DNA of 64,000 nt from Propionibacteriaceae bacterium. Its GTDB lineage: Bacteria > Actinomycetota > Actinomycetes > Propionibacteriales > Propionibacteriaceae. The notes beneath the pieces were generated by a model. That model worked only from the letters and a program-made list of their open reading frames with translations, did no database searches and was not told where the DNA came from. This document shows, piece by piece, positions 47,527 to 56,263 of the stretch; position 1 is the stretch's first letter, and every line of letters begins with the position of its first letter. The translations under genes were made by a program, and so were the position numbers. The stretch is from positions 62,001 to 126,000 of the forward strand of contig JAISCA010000007.1 in the NCBI GenBank assembly GCA_031265875.1, written 5' to 3'.

Positions 47527-49068
47527 ATGACTGCGGAGAAGCAGGGTCCGCCCCGGTCGATCTCGACCGCGCCCCGCCGAGCGAGTGACGGTCGAGTTGA
47601 AGCGCGCCCCGGCGCGGGTCCGAGCCGGGCCAGTTCCGATTCTCCGGTCCAGTCGCTTAGGCCCAATCGTTTGGCTTGGGGTCTGGCCCTGGGTCTGGTG
47701 GCGGCGCTGGTGGTCGGCTTCGCCTTGGTCCGGGCCAGTCAATACGGTTCTGTGGCCAAGCCGGGTCTGTTGATCGGCGCGGTCGAGGTCGGTGGCTTCG
47801 GCGTGGCTGACTTGAGCCGTACCATCGCCGAGGTGGCGGCCGAAGCCCAGGTCGAGGTCGGATTCGGGGACGTCAGCCACACCGCCGGCCTGGCTCAACT
47901 CGGCGTCACGGTCGATCTGCCGGCCACCTTGGCCGCCGTCCTAGCGAGCGACCCCGGCGCCGCCGGCCTGAGGCCGTCCCTGGGCCAGTCGGTCGTACCT
48001 CTCAAATTGAAGATCGACCAGGCCATCATGGGCCAGTGGGTCGGCGGCTATCAGAGCGGGTACGCCGAGCCGCCGCGTGACGCCTCCATCCGTTTCGACG
48101 TCCAGTCCTCTCAGTTCATCGTCGTGCCTAGCCAAGCCGGCCAAGTCTTCGACCTGGCCCCACTCGAACGGGCGCTGGCTCAGGTGGCGGCCCGGCCCGA
48201 CCAGCTGGCCCACTGTGATCTGCGCTTGGTCCCAGCCGCCCCCGCCATCGCTGACGCCGCCGCTCTGACGGCGGCCGACTCGGCCAACTCCCGTTTGCGC
48301 TTGACCATCAATCTGACCGATGGGGCCGAGTCCATCTATCAGGTCACGGACAGCGACATCGCCGAGTGGACGGTGGTGCGGCCGAATCCTCAGCTGGGTC
48401 TGATCGAGCTGTCCTACGACCCCGGCTTGGTGGCCGCCAGCTTGCCCGACCGCCTGCGACCCAAGGTCGACACGGCGGCGGTCCCCCGGCGGGTGGTGAC
48501 GGATCAGGCCGGCCAGATCATCGCGGCGCCGCAAGACGGCCAGGACGGACGCAGTCTGGGCGACCTGACCCAGACCGCTCAGGCCATCGCCACTGGGTTG
48601 GAGCGCGGCCTCAGCCTGGACACGCCGGCGCCGATCCAAAGGCAGGCCTTCGACACGGTCACGACCCAGTTGTCCGGTCCGCCGCCCACCTCAGGCAAGT
48701 GGATCGACGTCGATCTGTCGACCCAGACCACTAGCTTGTTCGTCGGCCGTGAGTTGGTGGCCAGCTACGTCGTCTCCTCCGGCTTGCCGGAGACGCCGAC
48801 TCTGACCGGCTCCTTCCGCGTCTACACCCATGTCCGGTCCCAGACCATGAGCGGCGGCTCCGAGGCGGATGGGACTTTCTACTCCATCCCCAACGTCACC
48901 TGGGTGACCTATTACGACGGTAATTATGGCTTCCATACGGCCTACTGGCTGGACGAGTCCCAGATCGGCCAGCCCCAATCGCACGGCTGCCTCAACATGC
49001 GTGAGGCCGAAGCCAAGTTCCTCTACGACTGGGCTCCCAACGGCACCACCGTGGTGGTCCATGAATGA
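47527..49068 (+). CDS. L,D-transpeptidase (YkuD) with PG-binding-like domains
   Basis: 513 residues: cytoplasmic head, membrane anchor (about 48-68), two extracytoplasmic alpha/beta domains of the VanW-associated putative peptidoglycan-binding type (about 75-240 and 255-385), and a C-terminal YkuD domain (about 395-513) with SHGCLNMREAEAKFLYDW; the catalytic Cys is near residue 487 with its His in HTAYW upstream. It forms 3-3 cross-links in peptidoglycan or links proteins to it, on the outer face of the membrane. Its stop overlaps the first possible menB start (ATGA). Confidence 0.93.
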   Translation: MTAEKQGPPRSISTAPRRASDGRVEARPGAGPSRASSDSPVQSLRPNRLAWGLALGLVAALVVGFALVRASQYGSVAKPGLLIGAVEVGGFGVADLSRTIAEVAAEAQVEVGFGDVSHTAGLAQLGVTVDLPATLAAVLASDPGAAGLRPSLGQSVVPLKLKIDQAIMGQWVGGYQSGYAEPPRDASIRFDVQSSQFIVVPSQAGQVFDLAPLERALAQVAARPDQLAHCDLRLVPAAPAIADAAALTAADSANSRLRLTINLTDGAESIYQVTDSDIAEWTVVRPNPQLGLIELSYDPGLVAASLPDRLRPKVDTAAVPRRVVTDQAGQIIAAPQDGQDGRSLGDLTQTAQAIATGLERGLSLDTPAPIQRQAFDTVTTQLSGPPPTSGKWIDVDLSTQTTSLFVGRELVASYVVSSGLPETPTLTGSFRVYTHVRSQTMSGGSEADGTFYSIPNVTWVTYYDGNYGFHTAYWLDESQIGQPQSHGCLNMREAEAKFLYDWAPNGTTVVVHE

Positions 49069-50108
49069 GCCTGCATGAGGACAGGCCTGAGAATGAGCCG
49101 GCCGGCCGCTCCCAGGCCAGCCCGCGACCGGCTGGCCCTGAGCTGACCATGAGCCCAGGGGAGGCCTCCGACCGAGGCGAGCGCGCCGCCGCTGATCAGA
49201 TGAGAGGGTCCATGGATAATCCCTTCCGCCCGCAGGACTGGCTGCCCCAGCCCGGCTTCGATTTCCAGGACATCACCTATCACCGGGCCCGCCGGGAGGC
49301 CGTGGTACGGATCGCCTTCGACCGCCCCGAGGTGCGCAACGCCTTCCGTCCTCAGACGGTGGACGAGTTGATCTGTGCCCTCGACCACGCCCGGACCAGC
49401 GCCGACGTCGGCTGCGTCCTGCTGACGGGCAACGGGCCTTCGCCCAAGGACGGCGGTTGGGCCTTCTGCTCCGGCGGCGACCAACGTATCCGGGGCAAAG
49501 CCGGCTACCAATACGCCGCCGGCCCCACCGCCGCCACGGTCGACCGGGCCAAGCTGGGCCGGCTGCACATCCTGGAGGCGCAACGCCTGATCCGGTTCAT
49601 GCCCAAGCCGGTCATCGCCTTGGTCAACGGCTGGGCGGCCGGCGGCGGCCACTCCCTCCACGTCGTCTGCGATCTCACCATCGCCTCCCGCCAGGAGGCC
49701 CGTTTCAAGCAGACCGACGCCGACGTGGGCTCCTTCGACGCCGGTTTCGGCTCGGCCTACCTGGCCCGCCAGGTGGGCCAGAAGAACGCCCGTCAGATCT
49801 TCTTCCTGGGCCAGACCTACGACGCCGAGCGGGCCTATCAGATGGGCACGGTCAACGCCGTGGTCGAGCACGCGGAGCTGGAACTACTCGGCCTGGACTG
49901 GGGCCGCGCCATCTGCGCCAAATCGCCCACCGCCATCCGGATGTTGAAGCTGGCCCTCAACGCGGTCGACGACGGCCTGGTCGGCCAGCAACTCTTCGCC
50001 GGCGAGACCACCCGCCTGGCCTACATGACGGACGAGGCGCAGGAGGGCCGGGACGCCTTCCTAGAGAAACGCCCGCCCGACTGGTCCGATTTCCCGTACT
50101 ACTACTGA
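49065..50108 (+). CDS. menB: 1,4-dihydroxy-2-naphthoyl-CoA synthase
   Basis: Crotonase-fold enzyme of menaquinone synthesis that cyclises o-succinylbenzoyl-CoA. The core (DITYHRARREAVVRIAFDRP, GNGPSPKDGGWAFCSGGDQR, AGGGHSLHVVCDLTIAS, KQTDADVGSFDAG and the ending KRPPDWSDFPYYY) follows actinobacterial MenB closely. Homology starts around residue 50; starts at 49149, 49200 or 49212 are all possible, and GAGAGGG lies just before 49212. I report the longest frame because its ATG overlaps the previous stop. It is the only men gene in the window. Confidence 0.95.
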   Translation: MSLHEDRPENEPAGRSQASPRPAGPELTMSPGEASDRGERAAADQMRGSMDNPFRPQDWLPQPGFDFQDITYHRARREAVVRIAFDRPEVRNAFRPQTVDELICALDHARTSADVGCVLLTGNGPSPKDGGWAFCSGGDQRIRGKAGYQYAAGPTAATVDRAKLGRLHILEAQRLIRFMPKPVIALVNGWAAGGGHSLHVVCDLTIASRQEARFKQTDADVGSFDAGFGSAYLARQVGQKNARQIFFLGQTYDAERAYQMGTVNAVVEHAELELLGLDWGRAICAKSPTAIRMLKLALNAVDDGLVGQQLFAGETTRLAYMTDEAQEGRDAFLEKRPPDWSDFPYYY

Positions 50109-50200
50109 CGCCAGCCGAACCCACACTCACAGAGCACTTACGACGCCCGCTACGGCGTGTCGGATGTCGTAGCTCTCCGCTCGGCGACGACTTCCACCAC
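50109..50200. repeat. dispersed-repeat fragment between menB and upp
   Basis: CCACACTCACAGAGCACTTA at 50115-50134 recurs near 20189-20211, and GGCGTGTCGGATGTCGTAG at 50155-50173 resembles 57483-57501 and 30364-30382. It looks like a degraded member of the intergenic repeat families, located between convergent genes. Confidence 0.55.
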
Positions 50201-50244
50201 CGAGCGCTTCTGACGCGCCGGGCCCCTCAGTCGGGCCCGTTCAC

Positions 50245-50886
50245 CTACTCGGCTAGGCCGTAGAGGCGGTCGCCGGCGTCGCCCAGGCCGGGCACGATGT
50301 ACCCGACTTCGTTCAGGTGGTGGTCGACCGCCGCCACCACCAGGCGGAAGGGAACCTCCAGGTGGCGGGTCATCTGGTCGATCCGCCGCAAGCCCTCGGG
50401 GGCGGCCAGCAGGCAGATGGCGGTGATGTCGTCCGCCCCCCGGTCGACCAAGAATTGGATCGTGCCGCCGAGGGAGCCCCCGGTGGCCAGCATCGGGTCG
50501 AGCACGTAGCACTGCCGCCCGGACAGGTCCTTGGGCAGGCGCTCGGCGTAGGTGAACGGCTCCAGGGTGGTCTCGTCCCGCACCATGCCGACGAAGCCGA
50601 CCTCGGCCGACGGGATCAAGCGGCTGATGCCTTCGAGCATGCCCAGGCCGGCCCGTAGGATCGGTACCACCAGCGGTCGCGGCTTGGACAAGGTGACGCC
50701 GACAGTCTCGGTCAAGGGGGTCTCGATGGCGCACTCTTCGACGCGCACCTGGCGCGTGGCCTCGTAGGCCAGCAGAGCGACCAGCTCATCGACCAGACGA
50801 CGGAAGGTCGCGGAGTCGGTCGTCTTGGACCGCAGCAGGGTCAACTTATGGGCGATCAGCGGGTGATCGATTGCGAGTAGTTCCAC
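50245..50886 (-). CDS. upp: uracil phosphoribosyltransferase
   Basis: Salvage enzyme making UMP from uracil and PRPP. It has [19 protein letters not shown], the PRPP loop [15 protein letters not shown] and the uracil-binding C-terminus [16 protein letters not shown]. With the GTG at 50886 it has 213 residues, as usual (about 208-212); a start at 50922 would add 12 unrelated residues. No clear ribosome binding site precedes the GTG, so the mRNA may be nearly leaderless. It is convergent with menB and divergent from the tadA pair. Confidence 0.94.
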   Translation of the reverse strand: MELLAIDHPLIAHKLTLLRSKTTDSATFRRLVDELVALLAYEATRQVRVEECAIETPLTETVGVTLSKPRPLVVPILRAGLGMLEGISRLIPSAEVGFVGMVRDETTLEPFTYAERLPKDLSGRQCYVLDPMLATGGSLGGTIQFLVDRGADDITAICLLAAPEGLRRIDQMTRHLEVPFRLVVAAVDHHLNEVGYIVPGLGDAGDRLYGLAE

Positions 50887-51135
50887 GGTACGAAGCCTGG
50901 CATACGATGACGCGCCGTCCAAGACGGACCCCGGTCGGGCCCAGCCCGGCTCCGGTCGCCGTCCGGCTCTCCTGCCAGTTCCAGCCAGCGCGGCCCGGAT
51001 CGGAGGGCTAGCTGGCCGACATAAACCAAGTCGGCCCCCGGTCGTGCGGATCGGGCCGAGTCATGACACGATTGGGCTAGCCGGATGGTCGAGGCTGAGC
51101 GCTCGCCGCCGTCTTTGGGTCGCGCAGGAGGTGAC

Positions 51136-51774
51136 ATGGTCAGGGGCAGATTCGATCCCGACGATCAAGCGGACGAGCGTGCCGGTTTGGAGGACGTCGA
51201 CGACGTCGACGACGGCGACGAGGTACTGGACGAGGACGAGGACGACCTGGACGACGATGACGAGTTGGACGACGCCACCGACGACGACATCGACTTCGTG
51301 GTGGCGCTCTACCGTGAGGACGGCGCGGCCACGGTCATCCCCTTGGAGGCCGACCTGGCCAACGACTTGGAAGACCTCATCGCCCAACTCCAGCGTCTGC
51401 CCGGCGACGCCGGCGCGGTCGGCTTGGTGTCGCTCAACCATGAGGTGCTGGTGGCGGTGCGGGTGCGCGGGCCGCGTCACGTCCAAGTCATGACCAGCGA
51501 CCTCTACTTCGTCGACGTTTTCCCGATCGTGCGCGACGTGGCTGACTTCTTGGGCCTCGATCCCGGCGACGACGACTGTCCCGAGGACGGGCCGGCCGGC
51601 GATCTCAACCTGTTCGCCGATCAGGGTCTGTCGGAGATGGACCTGGAGGCCATGTGCATGGAGGAGGACGACCTCGGCTCCGACGAATTGGCGGAACGGA
51701 TGGTGCGTGCCATCCGCTTCGACGCCGGCTTCGGCAAGGTCATCGATGAGTATTGGGACGGCGACGACGACTGA
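51136..51774 (+). CDS. putative tRNA adenosine deaminase-associated protein
   Basis: 212 residues of the small actinobacterial family (TIGR03941) encoded next to tadA. An extremely acidic N-terminus (Asp/Glu runs, about 10-50) precedes a conserved core with FVVALYREDGAATVIPL and LVSLNHEVLVAVRV, and another acidic segment near the end. The ATG at 51136 is directly preceded by AGGAGGTGAC, so it is favoured over 51085. Its last 29 bp overlap the probable tadA start. The role is unknown; the constant pairing suggests help in wobble adenosine deamination. Confidence 0.85.
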   Translation: MVRGRFDPDDQADERAGLEDVDDVDDGDEVLDEDEDDLDDDDELDDATDDDIDFVVALYREDGAATVIPLEADLANDLEDLIAQLQRLPGDAGAVGLVSLNHEVLVAVRVRGPRHVQVMTSDLYFVDVFPIVRDVADFLGLDPGDDDCPEDGPAGDLNLFADQGLSEMDLEAMCMEEDDLGSDELAERMVRAIRFDAGFGKVIDEYWDGDDD

Positions 51775-52267
51775 CGGTCGGCCAGCCCACTTCCCGTCCC
51801 CGCCGACGCGCTGGGACGCGGCCATGGCGGCGGCTCTGGCGGCGGGCCGGGCGGCTTGGCGGCTCTCGGGCGACGTGCCGGTCGGCGCCGTTCTACTCGA
51901 CCCCATCGGCCAGATCGTGGCCCGGGCCGGCAATCAGCGAGAGCTGACCGGCGACCCGACCGCCCACGCCGAGATCGTGGCATTGCGCCAGGGGGCCGCC
52001 CAGGCCGGGCGTTGGCGGCTCGACGGACACTGCCTGGTCGTCACCTTGGAACCCTGCGCCATGTGCGCCGGCGCGGCCGTGGCGGCCCGCTTGAGCCGAA
52101 TCGTCTACGGGGCCGACGACGCCAAAGCCGGCGCCATCGCCTCCCTCTGGGACGTCGTGCGCGATCCCCGTTTGCCCCATCGTTTGGAGGTCACTGGCGG
52201 CATCCGGGCCGAGGCTTGCGCCGAGCAGTTGGCTAACTTCTTCGCCGCTCGGCGGCGAGAAGATTAG
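51746..52267 (+). CDS. tadA: tRNA(adenine34) deaminase
   Basis: 173-residue zinc deaminase converting A34 to inosine in tRNA-Arg(ACG); the cognate tRNA gene is in this window at 60864-60939. The zinc and catalytic residues are in TAHAEIVALR (His/Glu near residue 75) and EPCAMCAGA (two Cys near 104-107). The start is not certain: ATG at 51746 overlaps the previous gene and keeps the whole deaminase fold, while 51707 adds a basic tail. Coupled to the TIGR03941 gene. Confidence 0.92.
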   Translation: MSIGTATTTDGRPAHFPSPPTRWDAAMAAALAAGRAAWRLSGDVPVGAVLLDPIGQIVARAGNQRELTGDPTAHAEIVALRQGAAQAGRWRLDGHCLVVTLEPCAMCAGAAVAARLSRIVYGADDAKAGAIASLWDVVRDPRLPHRLEVTGGIRAEACAEQLANFFAARRRED

Positions 52268-52497
52268 GCACAGTTTCGCCGCTCGGCGGCGGCCGCCTGA
52301 ACCAGTCTGAACCGTTCTGAACGGGGCGCTGTCGTTTTCGGGTTTGTCTTCGAGTCTTGAATGGACGAGCCTCGAACAGGCGTCCTAATGCAACGAATTG
52401 ATAACGCTGCTGTCACTAGATGGCGCTACCACGGCCCCATCGGCTAGCGTCGAGTTCAGCGAGTTAATCGATTCAATGAAGAACGAGGAGACGCCTC
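52268..52497 (+). promoter_or_regulatory. promoter/leader region of the rhamnose-type importer
   Basis: The 230-bp gap begins with a repeat of the end of tadA (TTCGCCGCTCGGCGGCG at 52242-52258 and again near 52278-52294). Its right half is less GC-rich and holds ATTGATAACG at 52395-52404 and a small palindrome AATCGATT at 52466-52473, candidate operator sites for a sugar regulator. GAGGAG at 52485-52490 is the ribosome binding site for the TTG start. Confidence 0.4.
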
Positions 52498-54006
52498 TTG
52501 AACACTCCGGGCCCCACTCTCCTGCTAAGGGATGTTTCCAAGCATTTCGGCGCCGTCGCGGCTTTACGCGATGGCCGCCTGACCCTGGAGCCGGGGTCGA
52601 TCCATGCCCTGGTGGGGGAGAACGGCGCCGGCAAGTCGACCCTGATCAAGATCGTGGCCGGAGTCATCCAGCGGGACGCGGGCGTCTTCGAGTTGGAGGG
52701 CCGCCCGGTCGGATTCAAGACCACGGCGGAGTCGAAGGCGGCCGGCATCGCCGTCATCTACCAAGAGCCGACCTTGTTCCCCGACCTGTCGGTGACCGAG
52801 AACGTCTTCATGGGCCGGCAGCCGGTCGGCCGCTTGGGCCGGATCGACCGGGCCGGGATGCGTTCCCAAGTGATCGAACTGCTGGACCGTCTGGGCGTCA
52901 GCATCGACCCCGACCGGCCCGCCCAAGGCCTGTCCATCGCCGACCAGCAGATCATCGAGATCGCCAAGGCCATCTCGCTCGACGCCAAGGCGGTCCTGAT
53001 GGACGAGCCCACCGCCGCCCTGTCCGGGGTCGAGGTCGACCGCCTCTTCGCCGTCGCCCGCGGCCTGCGCGACGAGGGCCGGGCCCTGGCTTTCATCTCG
53101 CACCGCTTCGACGAGGTCTTCGCCCTCTGCGACACCATCACCGTGATGCGCGACGGCTCGTACATCTCGACCCAGCCGATCGCCGGCACCTCGGCCCCTG
53201 AGATCGTCCGCCTGATGGTCGGCCGAGATGTCAAGGAACTCTTTCCCAAAGTCGAGGCGCCGATCGGCCAAACCCGGCTCAAGGTCGAAGGCCTCAACTC
53301 GCCCGGCGTCTTCGCCGACATCGACTTCGAGGTCAAAGCCGGTGAGATCGTGGCCCTGGCCGGCCTGGTCGGAGCCGGTCGTTCGGAAGTGGCCCGGGCC
53401 ATCTTCGGCGTCGACCCGTACACGACCGGTCAGGTCCTAGTCGACGGCCGACCGTTGACGCCGGGCTCGCCTAAGGCCGCCATCAAGGCTGGCATCGCCC
53501 TGGTGCCCGAAGACCGGCGCCAGCAGGGGTTGGTGATGGAGGAGACCATCGCCACCAACGTGACCGACGTCATCCGGCCCAAGCTGACCCGGGGCTCCCT
53601 CATCACCCGGCGGCGCGAGAACGCCGCCGCCGGCGTCTGGGCCGAGGCCCTGGAAGTCAAGTGCGCGGCCCTGGACGCCGTCGCCGGCACCCTGTCCGGC
53701 GGCAATCAGCAGAAGGTCGTCCTGGCCAAATGGCTGGCCAGCCAGCCCAAGATCCTGATCATCGACGAGCCCACCCGGGGCATCGACGTGGGCACCAAGT
53801 CCGAGGTCCACCGCCGGATGTCCGAATTGGCCGGCCAAGGCATCGCCATCCTCATGATCTCGTCCGAGTTGCCCGAGGTCCTAGGCATGGCCGACCGCGT
53901 TCTAGTCATGCGCGAGGGCCGCCTGACGGCCGAGTTCCCCCGCGCCCAGGCCACCCCCGACGCGGTCATGTTCGCCGCCACCCACGCCAAGCAGGAGGCC
54001 GCGTGA
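52498..54006 (+). CDS. rhaT: sugar ABC transporter ATPase, rhamnose type
   Basis: 502-residue double ATPase of the RbsA/XylG/RhaT class. First half: Walker A GENGAGKST, signature LSIAD (degenerate, as usual), Walker B VLMDEPTAAL; second half: degenerate Walker A GLVGAGRSE, signature LSGGNQQK, Walker B ILIIDEPTRGID. TTG start, 7 bases after GAGGAG. The stop overlaps the first permease start (GTGA). The rhamnose assignment comes from the binding protein at the end of the operon, so substrate confidence is lower than that of the family. Confidence 0.88.
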   Translation: MNTPGPTLLLRDVSKHFGAVAALRDGRLTLEPGSIHALVGENGAGKSTLIKIVAGVIQRDAGVFELEGRPVGFKTTAESKAAGIAVIYQEPTLFPDLSVTENVFMGRQPVGRLGRIDRAGMRSQVIELLDRLGVSIDPDRPAQGLSIADQQIIEIAKAISLDAKAVLMDEPTAALSGVEVDRLFAVARGLRDEGRALAFISHRFDEVFALCDTITVMRDGSYISTQPIAGTSAPEIVRLMVGRDVKELFPKVEAPIGQTRLKVEGLNSPGVFADIDFEVKAGEIVALAGLVGAGRSEVARAIFGVDPYTTGQVLVDGRPLTPGSPKAAIKAGIALVPEDRRQQGLVMEETIATNVTDVIRPKLTRGSLITRRRENAAAGVWAEALEVKCAALDAVAGTLSGGNQQKVVLAKWLASQPKILIIDEPTRGIDVGTKSEVHRRMSELAGQGIAILMISSELPEVLGMADRVLVMREGRLTAEFPRAQATPDAVMFAATHAKQEAA

Positions 54007-55004
54007 ACAGTCTCAAACTCCGTCTGCTCAAGCTCCTGCGGGCGCGGGAGACGAGCATCTTCTTGGCCTTCCTGGTGGTGCTGGCCGTCACCACCGCCAT
54101 CAACCCCAAATTCATCTTCAGCCTGGACGGCTGGCGCAACCTGCTGGTCAACCCCTCCATCTTGATCCTGCTGGCCATCGGCGAGGCCTTCGTCATCGTC
54201 ACCAAGTCGGTCGACCTGTCGGTCGGTTCGATCATGGGTCTGACCGCCTTCCTGGTCGGCAGCGTCTACATCGCCTGGCCGACCATGCCGCCGCCGCTGG
54301 CCTTCGTCATCGGCGTCGCCTTCGGCTGCGCCCTCGGCCTCGTCAACGGCGGCCTGGTGGCGGTGGCCAAGGTGCCGGGCATGGTCATCACCTTGGGCAC
54401 CTTGTACGTCTTCCGGGGCGTCAACATCATGTGGGCCGGCAACCGCCGGATCAACGCCTCCGAGATGTCGCCCGACTTCCTGGCCCTCGGCAACGACCAG
54501 ATCCTGAGCCTGCCGGTGCTGACCATCATCGCTCTGCTGGTGTTGCTGGGCGCGGCTTGGTATTTACGCAACACCCGTTCGGGCCGGGAGTTCTACGCCA
54601 TCGGTTCGGCTCCGGCGGCAGCCGAGTTGTACGGTCTGCCGACCCGGCGCCGGATGCTGGCCGCCTTCATGGTCTCCGGGGCCATGGCTGGCTTGGGCGG
54701 GGTCCTGTTCGCCGCCCGCTACGGCACCGTGGCCTCCGACGCCGGCACCGGCTACGAACTACAGGCCATCGGCGCCGCCGTCATCGGCGGGGTCGCCATC
54801 GTGGGCGGTTCCGGCACGGTCATCGGGGCCGCCCTGGGCGCGCTGCTCCTGGTCACCATCAACTCGGCCCTGCCCATCCTGGGCATCCAGTCCTTCTGGC
54901 AGAAGGCCGTGGTCGGCGCGCTCATCATCGGCTCCATCATCCTGGACCGTCTGCTGGCCCAACGTCAGAAACGGAGATTGGTCTCAGAGAGGATGGCGCC
55001 ATGA
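54003..55004 (+). CDS. rhaP: sugar ABC transporter permease 1, rhamnose type
   Basis: 333-residue RbsC-class permease with about nine membrane helices, including AFVIVTKSVDLSVGSIMGLT and the GYELQAIGAAVIGGVAIVGG block. GTG start overlapping the ATPase stop; its last bases overlap the ATG of the second permease (ATGA). A pair of different permeases is typical of RhaPQ and LsrCD systems. Confidence 0.87.
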   Translation: MNSLKLRLLKLLRARETSIFLAFLVVLAVTTAINPKFIFSLDGWRNLLVNPSILILLAIGEAFVIVTKSVDLSVGSIMGLTAFLVGSVYIAWPTMPPPLAFVIGVAFGCALGLVNGGLVAVAKVPGMVITLGTLYVFRGVNIMWAGNRRINASEMSPDFLALGNDQILSLPVLTIIALLVLLGAAWYLRNTRSGREFYAIGSAPAAAELYGLPTRRRMLAAFMVSGAMAGLGGVLFAARYGTVASDAGTGYELQAIGAAVIGGVAIVGGSGTVIGAALGALLLVTINSALPILGIQSFWQKAVVGALIIGSIILDRLLAQRQKRRLVSERMAP

Positions 55005-56188
55005 GCCAGGTCTACCCGGACTACGGCCGTCCGCTCTGGCGGCGCCTCCTCCTCACCCGCGAGATGGCGATCGTCGCCCTTCTGATCATCGTCACCTTGG
55101 CCTCCTGCGCCGGCGTCGATTACTTCGCCGACAAGATGACCTTGTACAACCTGCTGCGCGACATGATGGCCACCTTGATGATCGCCCTGCCTATGTGCCT
55201 GGTCATGATCACCGGCGACATCGACGTCTCGGTCGGCTCGATGGTCGGTCTGACCTGTTCCCTGCTGGGCTTGCTCTACTCCAAGGGCGTGCCCTTCGGA
55301 CTGGCCATGGTGATAGTCCTGTTGGTGGGGGCGGCCGGCGGTTTCATGAACGGCTGGCTGGTGACCCGGATCGGGTTGCCCTCGTTGGCCGTCACGATCG
55401 GCACCATGGCCTTGTTCCGGGGCATCGCGGTCGGCCTGCTCGGCACCACCTCGGTGACCCAGTTCCCCAAGGCTTGGACCGATCTGACCAAGCTGGAGAT
55501 CGCCGGCACCGGCGTTCCGATCACGACCTTGCTCTTCTTGGCCCTGCTGGCCGGCTTCGCCTATCTGCTCCACTTCACTTCCTTCGGCCGGGGCATCTAC
55601 GCCATCGGCTTGAATAAAGAGGCGGCCGCTTTCTCCGGCGTCGACACGGCCCGTACGCGCATCATCTTGTTCGTCTTGGCTGGAACCGTCTCCGGTCTGG
55701 GCGGCGTCTACTGGACCCTGCTGCGGGGCACCGCCCGGGGCGACATCGGCGATGGCTTGGAGTTGCAGGTGATCGCGGCCGTGGTGCTGGGCGGCGTCTC
55801 CGTCTTCGGCGGCGTGGGCGCGATCTACGGCGTGGTGGCCGGCGTCCTCTTGATCGGCGTGCTGGCCGCCGCCCTGCGTCTGATGGGCGTCACGGCCGAG
55901 GTCATCAATATCATCACCGGCGGCTTGCTGATCGGCTCGGTCGTGTTGGCCGCCGCCCTCAAGTGGATCCGGGAACGGAGGGCGACCGCTCTGGCGACGG
56001 CCGCGTCGGGCTCGACAGAGGCGGTCGATCAGGCCACTGCGTCGGCGCCGGGCACCGATCGGACGACTGACTTCGGGGGGCAGCCCCCACAACCGGGGGA
56101 CCCGTCCCTCAGTCCGGGGACAGCGTCCCCATTGGCGGAGGAGCTGCTCTCCTCGGCCGGGGAGCCATCCCCACCCAACGGGGACTGA
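55001..56188 (+). CDS. rhaQ: sugar ABC transporter permease 2, rhamnose type
   Basis: 395 residues; a second RbsC-class permease with about nine helices, LVMITGDIDVSVGSMVGLTC and GLELQVIAAVVLGGVSVFGG. It has a C-terminal hydrophilic extension of about 65 residues (from about 330) rich in Ser, Pro, Gly and Ala, which is absent from the usual 320-330-residue family. The DNA for the last 35 codons is a run of small G/C palindromes, so the extension may be shaped by RNA structure rather than protein function. Confidence 0.86.
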   Translation: MSQVYPDYGRPLWRRLLLTREMAIVALLIIVTLASCAGVDYFADKMTLYNLLRDMMATLMIALPMCLVMITGDIDVSVGSMVGLTCSLLGLLYSKGVPFGLAMVIVLLVGAAGGFMNGWLVTRIGLPSLAVTIGTMALFRGIAVGLLGTTSVTQFPKAWTDLTKLEIAGTGVPITTLLFLALLAGFAYLLHFTSFGRGIYAIGLNKEAAAFSGVDTARTRIILFVLAGTVSGLGGVYWTLLRGTARGDIGDGLELQVIAAVVLGGVSVFGGVGAIYGVVAGVLLIGVLAAALRLMGVTAEVINIITGGLLIGSVVLAAALKWIRERRATALATAASGSTEAVDQATASAPGTDRTTDFGGQPPQPGDPSLSPGTASPLAEELLSSAGEPSPPNGD

Positions 56189-56210
56189 CTCCCTCCGGGA
56201 GCCAGTCCCA
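56087..56210 (+). promoter_or_regulatory. cluster of short hairpins at the permease-binding protein junction
   Basis: A chain of small inverted repeats: GGGGACAGCGTCCCC, GAGGAGCTGCTCTCCTC, GGGGAGCCATCCCC and GGACTGACTCCC with GGGAGCCAGTCC. They cover the end of the second permease gene and the gap before the binding protein gene. Stems in this position often stabilise upstream RNA ends and let the binding protein be made in excess. Confidence 0.55.
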
Positions 56211-56263
56211 CCCATCGCCTGACCGCTCCATAGTCCGGCCAGGTCGACCCGAAAGGAAACCCA

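Noticed and set aside
52466..52473. AATCGATT before rhaT called as a firm regulator site
   Set aside because: An 8-bp palindrome is too short to support alone; kept only as a note in the leader description.
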